A stretch of 64,000 nucleotides of DNA, from contig JAURFE010000007.1 in the NCBI GenBank assembly GCA_030827135.1, positions 1 through 64,000 of the forward strand. The letters run 5' to 3'. A model generated the notes under the pieces. It ran no database searches. It was not told where the DNA came from and saw only the letters and a program-made list of their open reading frames with translations. Source of the stretch: Vicinamibacterales bacterium. GTDB taxonomy: Bacteria; Acidobacteriota; Vicinamibacteria; Vicinamibacterales; SCN-69-37. This document shows, one piece after another, positions 7,731-16,255 of the stretch. The stretch's first letter is position 1. Each line of letters begins with the position of its first letter. A program made the position numbers and the translations under genes.

Positions 7731-9618
7731 ACATCTGCTTCTCCAGACTGAGCGGGTAGGAAATCGCGACGTCCACCACCGTGCCGGCGGCGTCGTGCAC
7801 AAGGGCAAGCTCGGGCTGCACAAAGCCGGTGTACGACGGCAGATTCAGCTTCTGCACACGCGCCACGATCTCGTCGCGCAGCGCAGGATCAAAATGAATC
7901 CCGTAGGTTTCAAACAGATGCTTCGCGGCCGCGTAGTCACCCGTGGATTTGATGCGCTGCACTTCGCCGAGCAGGCGCCCCACGCCTTCGTGGAAGGCCG
8001 CGGCATCCACCATCACGTAGTAGGTCTTGCCGTCACGCGTTCTGGATTCGATCGCTTTCGTATTCGCCATCAGCCAGTGCACAATCGCCTGACGATTGCG
8101 CATGTGGTCCTCTTCGATCGTCGTGCCTTCGCGAATCCGGCGGAGCTGCACGAGCGCATTACGCGCGTAGGCTTCGTATTCGGCCTGGACGATCTCCGCC
8201 TGATGTTCCGCCGGCACCATACCGATTTCCGCGATCTTCGGCTCGCCCACAAAGTACAACGCCACAAGATCCGCGCGCGTCTCTTCAAGTCCGGCGTACT
8301 GCTCTTTCAACGCGGCTTCCGGACGGCCGCCAAGATGCGCCTCGACGACGCCGCTGCCGTGCCCCAGCACCTCATGAATCGCCGTCGTCACTTCACTGGC
8401 CAGCGACCCCCACTTCTCGGCCCGGGCGACCTCCTCGGCAGACCAGCAGAACTCCTGGCGATAAGAGGGCGGCAGAGACTTGTCGTACGCCTCATTGACG
8501 TTGGCCAACGACACGGACTTGCTGCCATGTTGCTCGCGAATCAACTGATCGTTCGGCAGGTTGATCCCGATGGGCGTCACCGGACCGGAGTCGCCCGTTT
8601 CCATGACGACATCGATGGCCCGCGCGGTGACGCCGACGACACTCGTGCGGCGCCACTTCGCCTCCCAGGGCATCCGATCTTCGAACCACTGCGCCGACTG
8701 CGCGAGGCGATGAATGCTCTCGGTCTTCCCGGGGTTCACGTAGAAGACAAGCGCCTCCCAGGCGCCCTTCACTCCACGCGCGTCCATGTAGTTCTCAATG
8801 AAGCCGTTGATCGTATCGACCGGTGATTCCTTGTCTTCAACCCAGGCGATGTCGTACGCCACCCGATCGACGTCCTCGCCTGTCTCGTAGAACTTCACCA
8901 GTGCGTCAAGCGCCGTCTGCATCGCGGGCGTGGCAAATGGCCGCGCGGCTGTCAGGTGGGCGACGATCCGGGAGATGTAGTCGCCGTACAGACCGGAGAC
9001 CCGTGCCACTTCCTCGACCAACCCGGTGTCGGTCTTGACCAGGCGCGAGTTGAGGCCGTACTTCTCCTCGAAGCCATCAAGATCGGCCATCAAAACGCCT
9101 GAATACAGATTGTTCGCACTCTCGAGCAGGATGTCCTTGCCGTCGCCCGGGGACTTGTTGGTCACAAGGGGCTCTGAGGTGGCGTCGAAAAACGCGGACT
9201 TAAGCGCGTGTCCCCAGGGCTGAAGCCCTGAGGCCCCATTTATGCGGTCCGCGGTCGCCAGCGCATCAAGAAACGCTTCTTCTGAGCACTTCAACACGTA
9301 CTTGCGCGCCGTGAGGTTGTTGTACGGCCCCGTGTTGATCCAGAAGAGTTTTGTGTAGCGGCGAATCTCGGCCAGCGTGGCCGGATCAAAGGCTGACGAA
9401 TCGATGCGGCCGGCGCGGATGACGGATTCGAGGAGTCCGCGCATCTGGAGGTTGTGCCGGTACCGCTGGTCCCAGTAGATGTCGCGACCGGCAATCGCCG
9501 CCTGCGTCAGATGCCAGATGAGCAACTTGTCGTTCAACGGCAGCGCGGAAAAGCCGTCGGCGTAGAGCTGGACCACGGCGGCTTCGTCGATTTGTTCAAG
9601 CAGGTACTGTCGCTCCAT
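7708..9618 (-). CDS. Dipeptidyl-peptidase III family (M49) metallopeptidase
   Basis: A 636-residue protein of the M49 type. The zinc motif appears as HEVLGH at residues 415-420, followed by GSGVVEAHLGG and the second motif EETRADL near residue 443, which supplies the Glu ligand. M49 enzymes release dipeptides from the N-terminus of peptides. There is no obvious signal peptide, so it is probably cytoplasmic. The start at 9618 (MERQYLLEQIDE) was preferred to the ORF start at 9735, which would run far into the neighbouring gene. It sits 5 nt after the beta-CASP gene on the same strand. A hairpin sequence lies in frame within it at 9215-9230. Confidence 0.85.
   Translation of the reverse strand: MERQYLLEQIDEAAVVQLYADGFSALPLNDKLLIWHLTQAAIAGRDIYWDQRYRHNLQMRGLLESVIRAGRIDSSAFDPATLAEIRRYTKLFWINTGPYNNLTARKYVLKCSEEAFLDALATADRINGASGLQPWGHALKSAFFDATSEPLVTNKSPGDGKDILLESANNLYSGVLMADLDGFEEKYGLNSRLVKTDTGLVEEVARVSGLYGDYISRIVAHLTAARPFATPAMQTALDALVKFYETGEDVDRVAYDIAWVEDKESPVDTINGFIENYMDARGVKGAWEALVFYVNPGKTESIHRLAQSAQWFEDRMPWEAKWRRTSVVGVTARAIDVVMETGDSGPVTPIGINLPNDQLIREQHGSKSVSLANVNEAYDKSLPPSYRQEFCWSAEEVARAEKWGSLASEVTTAIHEVLGHGSGVVEAHLGGRPEAALKEQYAGLEETRADLVALYFVGEPKIAEIGMVPAEHQAEIVQAEYEAYARNALVQLRRIREGTTIEEDHMRNRQAIVHWLMANTKAIESRTRDGKTYYVMVDAAAFHEGVGRLLGEVQRIKSTGDYAAAKHLFETYGIHFDPALRDEIVARVQKLNLPSYTGFVQPELALVHDAAGTVVDVAISYPLSLEKQMLNWGAGC
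9215..9230. repeat. In-frame hairpin (CAGGGC-TGAA-GCCCTG) inside the M49 gene
   Basis: The perfect 6-bp arms CAGGGC and GCCCTG flank TGAA at about codons 130-135. The encoded stretch GASGLQPWGHALKSA looks like a loop between two better-structured segments. It could be a repeat element that landed in frame or an ordinary coding coincidence. Confidence 0.35.
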
Positions 9619-9623
9619 ACGTC

Positions 9624-10979
9624 TCAGATCTCTATTGATTCGCGATGGCCCGGCGTCTTCACGGTCCACTTGAGTTCGGACTCCACGGTCGCCTTGAGCG
9701 CATCCATCGGGTCCGGCTCGCCGTGCACGAGGCACAGGAGCGAGGGCGCCTTCCTGAAGCTTTTCAGCCAGCGAAGAATCTCGTTTCGATCGGCGTGCGC
9801 AGAAATGGAATCAATGGTCTCAATGCGCGCACGCACGGGGATCTCCTGGCCGTGAATGCGCGTGGACGTCGCGCCCTCTTTCAGGAGCCGGCCGCGCGTG
9901 CCGGCGGCCTGATAACCCGCAAACAGCACCGTATTCCGTTCGTCCGGCAGCAGTCGGGCCAGATGATGCAGCACGCGGCCACCCGTGGCCATGCCGCTCG
10001 ACGAAATGATGATGCTCGGCCGATCGTCTTCCTGGACCTTGCGCGACTCCGCAATCGTGGCAATGACACGCAGGCGGGCCGTCATGAAGTTGCGCAAGCC
10101 TTCGTCAAGCTCATGCATCCGATCGCGGTACTCGGCCAGCACTTCCACCGCCATCGGGCTGTCCACGTACACCGGCACCTCGGGGATGGCTTTGCGCTCT
10201 TCCAGCCGTCGCACCCAGTACAACAGCTCCTCCACACGACCAAGGGCAAACGCCGGGATGACGACTTTTCCTTTCTTCGCGATCGTCTCACTGATGATCT
10301 GACCCAGCTTCGCCCCGTCGTCATCGGCGTCGTGCACACGGTCTCCGTAGGTGGACTCCACAAGAACCACGTCGGCGTCAGGCGGCGGCACCGGGTCCGG
10401 AAGCACAGGTCGGCCGTAGCGGCCAAGGTCGCCCCCGAACAGGATGGTCTTGCCTTCGGACGCGACCGTGATTCGCGCATACGCGGATCCGAGCAGATGG
10501 CCGGCGTTCAGGAACTCCAGTTCGACCCCGGGAGCAATGGGCACTGGGCGGTCATAGCCCACAGGCTGGAGTTGAAGGATCGCGCGCCCCGCGTCGGCTT
10601 CGGTAAACAACGCCAGCGCGGGCTTGTGTTTGGTGTACCCCTTGCGGTTGGCGCGCTCCGCGTCTTCTTCCTGCAGTCGCGCGGCATCTTCCATCACGAT
10701 GCGCGCCAGTTCCTGCGTGCCGCCCGTGCAGAAAATGCGACCCGTGAATCCCTGTGCCACCAGGCGCGGCAACATCCCGCAGTGATCAAGGTGCGCGTGC
10801 GTGAGGACGACGACGTCGATCGTTCGTGGAGGGACAGGAAACGGCTCCCAGTTGCGCTCACGGAGCGCCTTGAGGCCCTGGAACATGCCGCAGTCCACCA
10901 GGATACGGACGCCGCCGGCGTCGAGCAGATGTTTTGATCCGGTCACGGTGCGCGCGGCACCAAGGAACGTCAGTTTCAT
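9624..10979 (-). CDS. MBL-fold / beta-CASP RNA-processing-type nuclease
   Basis: A 451-residue metallo-beta-lactamase protein with a beta-CASP cap and C-terminal RMMBL segment, as in bacterial homologues of CPSF73/Ysh1. The order of motifs is: VLTHAHLDHCGMLPRL (metal ligands, about residue 60), ESTYGDRVH, VVIPAFALGRVEELL, SSSGMATGGRVLHHL, the FAGYQAAGTRGRLL block, and ISAHADRNEIL with LVHGEPDPMDAL at the end. These enzymes act as endo- or 5'-exoribonucleases. It overlaps the upstream D-cysteine-desulfhydrase-like gene by ATGA (10976-10979), so the two are translationally coupled. Confidence 0.9.
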   Translation of the reverse strand: MKLTFLGAARTVTGSKHLLDAGGVRILVDCGMFQGLKALRERNWEPFPVPPRTIDVVVLTHAHLDHCGMLPRLVAQGFTGRIFCTGGTQELARIVMEDAARLQEEDAERANRKGYTKHKPALALFTEADAGRAILQLQPVGYDRPVPIAPGVELEFLNAGHLLGSAYARITVASEGKTILFGGDLGRYGRPVLPDPVPPPDADVVLVESTYGDRVHDADDDGAKLGQIISETIAKKGKVVIPAFALGRVEELLYWVRRLEERKAIPEVPVYVDSPMAVEVLAEYRDRMHELDEGLRNFMTARLRVIATIAESRKVQEDDRPSIIISSSGMATGGRVLHHLARLLPDERNTVLFAGYQAAGTRGRLLKEGATSTRIHGQEIPVRARIETIDSISAHADRNEILRWLKSFRKAPSLLCLVHGEPDPMDALKATVESELKWTVKTPGHRESIEI

Positions 10980-11953
10980 GCAAAAAGTCCTGCCTGTCCG
11001 CCGGTGTGCCAGAAGAGCACCCGGTCGTCGGGAGCGAACGAGCCACTGCGCACGCGTGCGATGAGTCCCGCCATGGCCTTGGCGGTGTACACGGGATCCA
11101 GCACGATGCCTTCGGTCCGTGCGACGAGTTCAAGGACCTCGGTCGACGCCGGCGTGGGAATCCCGTACCCGTCGCCGACGAACTGATCGTCCACCTCGAT
11201 GTCCTGTTCCAGGCCAATCCCGGCGGCTGATGCACCAACAAGCGCCGCCAGGTCGGACAACAAACGATGGACGATCGTTGTGAGCGCGTCGGTGGATTCG
11301 TCAGCGCTGATCCCGATGACACGCGTCTTGACGCCGAACAACGCGCACCCGGCGATGAGCCCGGCCTGGGTGCCGCCCGACGAGGTCGCATGCACGATGG
11401 CCGTTGGGGACACACCCGCGGTCAGGATCTCCTCAACGCCACGCGCGAAGCCCGCAGCGCCAAGCGGTGTGGAGGCGCCCAGAGGAATCAGAAACGGCCG
11501 CCGGCGCTGCACCTCCAGTTCCTCCGCCACGCGCAACATGGTCGCGGCACGGGCGTCACGGGAGGCGACGTACCTGATGTCGGCCCCGAACAGTCGATCC
11601 AGGAGTGCATTGCCTGTCGGCCGTGCCTGTTCGGCGCCGTTCACGACAAGCACCACCTTCAGCCCGAGGGCCGCTCCGGCCGCCGCGGTCACGCGGCAGT
11701 GGTTCGACTGGAGACCACCACACGTGACGAGGGTGTCGGCGCCAGCCGCCCTGGCCGCCGCCAGCGTCGTCTGCAGCTTCCGCACCTTGTTGCCTCCCAT
11801 GGCAAAGGACAACAGGTCGTCACGTTTGATGAACAAGGAGGGGCAGCCCGGGCCCAGCGCCGCTTCGAGGCGGCGCAGGCGATCAAGCGGGGTCGGATGC
11901 GGTGCGAGCGGTACCATCGGCAGCGCTCGCAAGGTCGCCATCGCAGTGGCCAT
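10976..11953 (-). CDS. PLP-dependent D-cysteine desulfhydrase / ACC deaminase family protein
   Basis: A 325-residue fold-type II PLP enzyme. The cofactor Lys sits in LSFAMGGNKVRKLQ, preceded by FIKRDDL, and is followed by GGLQSNHCRVTAAAG, which contacts the substrate carboxylate. A Ser/Gly-rich phosphate loop (ATSSGGTQAGL) is also visible. Family members deaminate 1-aminocyclopropane-1-carboxylate or desulfurate D-cysteine to pyruvate, H2S and ammonia; in non-plant bacteria the latter is more usual. The start may be 11953 or the internal ATG at 11941. TATAGA lies exactly 10 nt before 11953. It is the first gene of a minus-strand operon with the beta-CASP and peptidase genes. Confidence 0.85.
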   Translation of the reverse strand: MATAMATLRALPMVPLAPHPTPLDRLRRLEAALGPGCPSLFIKRDDLLSFAMGGNKVRKLQTTLAAARAAGADTLVTCGGLQSNHCRVTAAAGAALGLKVVLVVNGAEQARPTGNALLDRLFGADIRYVASRDARAATMLRVAEELEVQRRRPFLIPLGASTPLGAAGFARGVEEILTAGVSPTAIVHATSSGGTQAGLIAGCALFGVKTRVIGISADESTDALTTIVHRLLSDLAALVGASAAGIGLEQDIEVDDQFVGDGYGIPTPASTEVLELVARTEGIVLDPVYTAKAMAGLIARVRSGSFAPDDRVLFWHTGGQAGLFA

Positions 11954-12020
11954 TCACAGCAAGTCTATACTTGGTGCGCGAGCGCACAGTGCACAAGCAC
12001 ACGAGCGCTCGGGCGAACCG
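11954..12020. promoter_or_regulatory. Divergent promoter with overlapping -10 boxes
   Basis: TATACT (11966-11971, plus) and TATAGA (11969-11964, minus) share four base pairs, so one melted region could serve both directions. The minus transcript would start 2-3 nt before its ATG. The plus transcript would have a leader of about 43 nt containing the hairpin GTGCGC-GA-GCGCAC (11974-11987) and the palindrome CGAGCGCTCG. Confidence 0.4.
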
Positions 12021-12866
12021 ATGACAAACCCCCTGCTGGAAGCCCTGGCCTCGACACCGAACGTCCTCTCGGTGGAGTTGCGTCCCCCTCGTGCCGAACT
12101 GAACGCGGCGGCAGGCATGGATGCCTGGATTGACACCTACCATGCCGTCCGAGGTCTCGTGCGCCAGGGACTGTTCGTGTATCTGACCGACAGCGCAGTT
12201 GGGGCGCGCGAAGAGAACAACCTGCGCCATCTGGTGAACAACCTCGGCGCCGATGTGCCGCGCAGTCACGTCATCCCGTTTCTGACGACCAAACACACAC
12301 GGGAGTACTGCCTGTCGTACGCCGAGCGGGCTCTCCACGAAGGATTTCCTTCGTTGGTCGTGCTCGGCGGCGACAAGTCGGTAGGACCGCCCCGGTGTGT
12401 GGAACACGCCTGGCAACTGCGGCGGGACATTCGCACGCATGTGCCGGAGCTCGCACTCGGAGGCTGGGCCAATCCCCACCAGAACCCGGTGACCCAGGTG
12501 GGTTACCTCAGCGATCCGCACTTCACGGGCGAGTTGTTCCTGACGCAGGTCGTCTCACACCATGACCTGCCGAAGATCGAGGCGTTCCTCTCCGCGCAGC
12601 AGGCGGCCAACGTCACAACACCCGGCATCTTCGGCGTGTTTTATTACCGCAGCGCCAATCCCAAAACACTGTCTGTTCTGCAGCAGTTTCTGACGGTGCC
12701 GGCAGAGGCGCTGACGAAGGAATTTGAAGCCGGTGACTCACCGGAGGAGATCTGCGCGCGCTCCATTCGTGAGCTTCGGAAGGCCGGTGCGCGGCACCTC
12801 TATCTGTCGAATCTGCCCATTCAAGGCACATCGCGCGTGCTGCAGCGCATTCTGGATCTGGTGTAG
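12021..12866 (+). CDS. Methylenetetrahydrofolate reductase-like (MetF-type barrel) protein
   Basis: A 281-residue protein resembling the FAD-binding TIM barrel of methylenetetrahydrofolate reductase. Visible blocks are VLSVELRPPRAEL at the N-terminus, VIPFLTTKHTREYCLSYA, SLVVLGGDKSVG, LALGGWANPHQNP and FLTQVVSHHDLPKIEAFL. These follow the order in MetF proteins (FPPK, GDP-like loop, F-x-x-Q). Whether it reduces methylene-THF is uncertain, because sequence identity to classic MetF looks low. The start at 12021 avoids a long upstream extension that overlaps the divergent gene. Its stop codon TAG lies in the left edge of hairpin element B. Confidence 0.75.
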   Translation: MTNPLLEALASTPNVLSVELRPPRAELNAAAGMDAWIDTYHAVRGLVRQGLFVYLTDSAVGAREENNLRHLVNNLGADVPRSHVIPFLTTKHTREYCLSYAERALHEGFPSLVVLGGDKSVGPPRCVEHAWQLRRDIRTHVPELALGGWANPHQNPVTQVGYLSDPHFTGELFLTQVVSHHDLPKIEAFLSAQQAANVTTPGIFGVFYYRSANPKTLSVLQQFLTVPAEALTKEFEAGDSPEEICARSIRELRKAGARHLYLSNLPIQGTSRVLQRILDLV

Positions 12867-12870
12867 GGCG

Positions 12871-12940
12871 CGTACGAAGGGCCCGCTGAACTGGAGCGGG
12901 TACGTAGGGCGCGCTGGGCTGTTAGCGCGCCGTGTACGTA
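12871..12940. terminator. Hairpin repeat element B (two hairpins), bidirectional terminator between convergent genes
   Basis: The first hairpin has arms CCCGCT (12882-12887) and AGCGGG (12895-12900) around GAACTGG. The second has arms GGCGCGCT (12908-12915) and AGCGCGCC (12924-12931) around GGGCTGTT, flanked by TACGTAG on the left and GTGTACGTA on the right. The last codons and TAA of the nitroreductase gene lie inside the second hairpin. The position suggests it stops transcription from both sides; there is no U-tract. Confidence 0.65.
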
Positions 12941-13536
12941 AGGCCCCACACACCGCCAAACACAAACTCCTCGGCCGCGCGCCGGCTGCGTGGGGTGACT
13001 TCGAGCTGCCGGTGTTTCTCGTTGGGCAACACCTCGGGCGGTCCCGGGTAGCCGAGCGCGATGATCGCGGCGAGATCGACGTCTGCAGGCACCTGACAGA
13101 TCTCGGCCGCGCGCATCCGGTCGAACCCTTCCATCTGGCGGGCGGCCAACCCTTGTGACTGGGCCTGCATCGTCAAATACGCGACGGCCTGACCGGTGTC
13201 GTAAAGGGCGTGCCGATTGGGGTCCGCCCACGGCCCGATCGTCAGCTTCGCTGCCGCCACGATAAACACGGGCGCCAGTGGCGCCCACGCCTGATTGCCG
13301 GCGGTCAACGTGGAGACCACCGCAGCAAACTCGTCAGCGTGTGCGGCCCGGTCGATGACGATGAAGCGCCATGGCTGCTCGTTGCGCGACGATGGGGCCC
13401 AGCGGGCGGCCTCGAACAGGCGCCAGAGATCCGCCGGCGAGACTGGCCGGGAGGTGTCGTAGGCCCTGGGGCTCCATCGTTCGCGGATCAGGTCCAGGAC
13501 CTCATGATCGGCATTTGCATGTTTCGGGTGCGGCAT
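12922..13536 (-). CDS. Nitroreductase family protein
   Basis: A 204-residue flavoprotein of the nitroreductase fold. The FMN-binding N-terminal block LDLIRERWSPRAYD is followed by LWRLFEAARWAPSSRNEQPW with FIVIDR, and a late block GYPGPPEVLPNEKH. Family members use FMN and NAD(P)H to reduce nitro groups, enones or related acceptors; the natural substrate cannot be told. The ATG at 13536 was chosen because further upstream codons would overlap the divergent aminotransferase. The C-terminal residues are encoded by hairpin element B. Confidence 0.85.
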   Translation of the reverse strand: MPHPKHANADHEVLDLIRERWSPRAYDTSRPVSPADLWRLFEAARWAPSSRNEQPWRFIVIDRAAHADEFAAVVSTLTAGNQAWAPLAPVFIVAAAKLTIGPWADPNRHALYDTGQAVAYLTMQAQSQGLAARQMEGFDRMRAAEICQVPADVDLAAIIALGYPGPPEVLPNEKHRQLEVTPRSRRAAEEFVFGGVWGLTYTAR

Positions 13537-13555
13537 CACAGTTATCATCTCCTGA
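13537..13555. promoter_or_regulatory. 19-bp divergent promoter (nitroreductase | aminotransferase)
   Basis: Only 19 bp separate the two start codons. The plus strand has TATCAT (13543-13548) 7 nt before the ATG at 13556. Its complement gives TGATAA/GATAAC boxes close to the ATG at 13536. Both messages would be leaderless. The -35 regions would have to lie inside the opposite genes. Confidence 0.45.
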
Positions 13556-14740
13556 ATGGCCCAGTTTCTCGACTCCGTCCCCTTCTCCGGCATCATCCGC
13601 ATTCGCGACATGATGTATTCGGTGGACAAGCCGTTCCGGCTCGACCAGGGCGATGTCAGCTTTGATGCGCCTGAGACGGTGAAGGAGGCGCTGCGCAAGG
13701 CCATCGCCGAGAACCGCACCCACTACGTGCAGACGACCGGCATCCCGCCGCTGCTGGACCTGCTGGTGGAGAAGATGCGCACAAAGAACGGGATTCCGAT
13801 TGGCAGTGCGGACGAGGTGATGGTGACCAACGGCGGCATTCACGCGCAGTACATCGCGTGCCTGGCGTTGTTGGAGCCTGGAGACGAGGTCCTGATTCCC
13901 GATCCGGCGTGGCCGCCGACTGCGAGCAACATACTTGCCGCGCAGGCAGTCCCTGTGCCGTATCCGCTCCACGAGGATCGCGGGTGGCGCCCGGACGTCG
14001 CGGAGATTGCGAGGCTCATCACCCCGCGGACCAAAGCCATTGTCATCAATACGCCCTGTAACCCGACGGGTGGCGTCCTGACGCGTGACGATGTCGACGC
14101 TCTGGCCGCGCTTGTGGTGGAGCGGAACCTCTGGGTGTTTTCCGACGAGGCGTACGAAGACTTTCTCTTCGATGGGCGTGAGCACGTCAGTATCGCCTCG
14201 TGGCCAGGGCTGTACGACCGGACGATTCCGCTCTACACCCTGAGCAAGACGTATGCCGTGACCGGGCTCCGGCTGGGGTATCTGGCGATCAAGGATCCGG
14301 TCATTCGCGAGCGGGCGAAGAAGGTCGTGTTCTGCACCACGTCGAATGTGTCGTCACTTGGGCAGTACGGCGCCGTCGGCGCATTGCAGGGTCCGCAGGA
14401 TGCGATTGAAGGCTTCCGGTGCGAGATCGCCGCGCGGCGCGACATCTTCTACGAGAAGTTGCCGAAGGCGTCCCATGGCTTATTGAGTGGCGCGCACCCA
14501 TCAGGCGCGTTTTACGCGTTCGTGAAGATCGATCCGTCGTGGAAATCGCCGCTGCCGAACGCGCCGGAATCCCGGTCATGGGCCATGACCGAGTTCCTGA
14601 TCAAGAAGGCGCGCATCGGGTCTGTGCCCGGCGTGGACTTCGGAGCGCGCGGCGAAGGGTTCCTGCGTTTCTGCTTCGCACGCGACCGTGCCGAAATTGA
14701 AGGCGCGCTCGAGTCGATGGAACGCGCGTTCGTCAGCTGA
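13556..14740 (+). CDS. PLP-dependent aminotransferase, class I/II
   Basis: A 394-residue fold-type I aminotransferase of the aspartate-aminotransferase superfamily. The PLP Lys is Lys231 in LSKTYAVTGLRLGYLA. Other marks are VTNGGIHAQYIACLALLEPGD, DPAWPPTASNI, VINTPCNPTGGVLTRDD with the PLP-ring Asn, and the substrate-carboxylate Arg in GFLRFCFARD. The exact substrate pair is not predictable. Length is normal. It converges with the TauE/SafE gene and overlaps its end by 8 nt. Confidence 0.9.
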   Translation: MAQFLDSVPFSGIIRIRDMMYSVDKPFRLDQGDVSFDAPETVKEALRKAIAENRTHYVQTTGIPPLLDLLVEKMRTKNGIPIGSADEVMVTNGGIHAQYIACLALLEPGDEVLIPDPAWPPTASNILAAQAVPVPYPLHEDRGWRPDVAEIARLITPRTKAIVINTPCNPTGGVLTRDDVDALAALVVERNLWVFSDEAYEDFLFDGREHVSIASWPGLYDRTIPLYTLSKTYAVTGLRLGYLAIKDPVIRERAKKVVFCTTSNVSSLGQYGAVGALQGPQDAIEGFRCEIAARRDIFYEKLPKASHGLLSGAHPSGAFYAFVKIDPSWKSPLPNAPESRSWAMTEFLIKKARIGSVPGVDFGARGEGFLRFCFARDRAEIEGALESMERAFVS

Positions 14741-15458
14741 AGATCAGCTTCGCGCCCGCAACCAGCAGCACAACGCCAAGGAGTCGGCGGAACATCGGCG
14801 TGCCGAGCCGGCGGCTTCCCAGGTCGGAGCCGATCAGTCCGCCCACGACGGCGGCGGCGGCCCACAACGGCATCTGCCCGGGCAGATGTGCGAGGCTGCC
14901 GGGGTTGCCGGCGAGTCCAGCCAGCGAGTTGACCAGGATGAACGCCGCGGCGACGCCGCCCGTCTCGCGGGTGGCGGCCCACCCCATGAACAGCAGGATC
15001 GGACTCAGGAAGATCCCGCCGCCGGTACCGGTGAGACCGGCGAGGAAGCCGATTCCGGCGCCTGTCGCGACCGCCACCGCCGCTTTCGGAGCCTTCGGCG
15101 CATCAGCCTTCAGGTCGAGCCACAGCCGAACGGCCGTGGTCCACAACACCAGGCCCACGAGGGTGCGATACCAATGACCCGGCAACGTGATCGCACCGCC
15201 GATAAACGCCAGCGGAATTGACCCCAGCGCAAACGGCCAGAAGAGCGACCAGGAAAACAGGCCGGCGCGTCTGAACCGCCACGTGGCGATCGACGCCACA
15301 AGCAGGTTCAACACAAGCGCCGTCGGACGCATCATCGGCGTGGGCATCGCCAGGAACGACATCGCGGCCAGATAGCCGGATGCGCCCGCGTGTCCCACCG
15401 AGGAATAGAGGATCGCGGCCACGAGAAACGCGACGGCGAGTGTGACTGCGGGATCCAC
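14733..15458 (-). CDS. TauE/SafE family membrane protein (sulfite/organosulfur exporter type)
   Basis: A 241-residue integral membrane protein with about seven or eight hydrophobic helices. The family signature GASGYLAAMSFLA appears near residue 25 and is repeated in the second half as GFLAGLTGTGGGIFLSPILL. TauE/SafE proteins export sulfite, sulfoacetate or related anions. The D-cysteine-desulfhydrase-like gene is a few genes away, but there is no operon link. It ends within the convergent aminotransferase gene and starts 6 nt after the SDR gene on the same strand. Confidence 0.85.
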   Translation of the reverse strand: MDPAVTLAVAFLVAAILYSSVGHAGASGYLAAMSFLAMPTPMMRPTALVLNLLVASIATWRFRRAGLFSWSLFWPFALGSIPLAFIGGAITLPGHWYRTLVGLVLWTTAVRLWLDLKADAPKAPKAAVAVATGAGIGFLAGLTGTGGGIFLSPILLFMGWAATRETGGVAAAFILVNSLAGLAGNPGSLAHLPGQMPLWAAAAVVGGLIGSDLGSRRLGTPMFRRLLGVVLLVAGAKLIFS

Positions 15459-15464
15459 GGTCGA

Positions 15465-16208
15465 TCAGCTCAGGTGACGACCACCATCCACGCGGATGGT
15501 CTCGCCCGTCATGAAATCAGTTTCGGCCAGCGTGACCACCGCCTGCGCGATCGCCTCCGCACCACCCCATCGACCCACTGGTGTCACTGTCTCAACGCGG
15601 GCCCGGGTCTCGGGCGACATCTCGTCAGGCGGCATGATGGGACCCGCCGCAATGCTGTTGATCAGAATGTTTTCGTCCGCCAATTCGAGAGCCAGCGCTT
15701 CGGTCACGGCTTTCACGCCGGCCTTGGCAATGTAATACCCGGCGTACCCTTTGTAGCGCGGCCGGCCGCTCGCCGCCGTCCAGTCCCCGAACGTGATGAT
15801 GCGGCCACCACCCACCACGCGCATATGGGGCACCGCCGCAGACGCACAGACAAACGTGCCGCGCATGTCCACGCCCATCTGGCGCTCCACCGCCGTGGTT
15901 GTTAGTTCGCTCAGCGGCACGGACTCGTATCGCGAGGCCATCATCACCAGCACATCCAGCCGGCCCAGCGTGTCTGCGACCTGCTGCATGACGGCTTCGA
16001 TCACCGGCACCTCATCGGTCACGTCGCAGCGAATCGTCATCGCTCGCCGCCCCGCGGCCCGCACGGCGTCCGCCGCGACTTCCGCTGCCTCTTTGGATTT
16101 GCGGTACGACAACCCGACGTCCGCGCCGCGCGCCGCGAGTGCCATACCGACGGCCTCACCCATGCGCGCGCCCCCAACGATGAGCGCGACCTTGTTAGTT
16201 AGATTCAC
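15465..16208 (-). CDS. SDR family oxidoreductase
   Basis: A 247-residue classical short-chain dehydrogenase/reductase. The dinucleotide loop is VGGARMGEAVG near residue 12, and a Y-R-K stretch after beta-2 (LSYRKSKEAAE) suggests NADP(H). The catalytic Tyr and Lys are in GYAGYYIAKAGVKAV, and the family ending GETIRVDGG is present. It resembles FabG and pteridine-reductase-like enzymes. The NNAG motif is replaced by MMAS. The substrate is unknown. The next gene downstream on the same strand is the TauE/SafE protein. Confidence 0.85.
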   Translation of the reverse strand: MNLTNKVALIVGGARMGEAVGMALAARGADVGLSYRKSKEAAEVAADAVRAAGRRAMTIRCDVTDEVPVIEAVMQQVADTLGRLDVLVMMASRYESVPLSELTTTAVERQMGVDMRGTFVCASAAVPHMRVVGGGRIITFGDWTAASGRPRYKGYAGYYIAKAGVKAVTEALALELADENILINSIAAGPIMPPDEMSPETRARVETVTPVGRWGGAEAIAQAVVTLAETDFMTGETIRVDGGRHLS

Positions 16209-16231
16209 GATTGTTCAGATTCGCGATGCAG

Positions 16232-16255
16232 GGACCCCTGGACTCCTGGACCACT
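16232..16255. repeat. Period-8 tandem word repeat overlapping the doxX stop codon
   Basis: GGACCCCT, GGACTCCT and GGACCACT follow directly. The last unit overlaps the stop codon (16255-16257) of the DoxX gene. A nearly identical array lies at 43441-43472. Confidence 0.6.
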
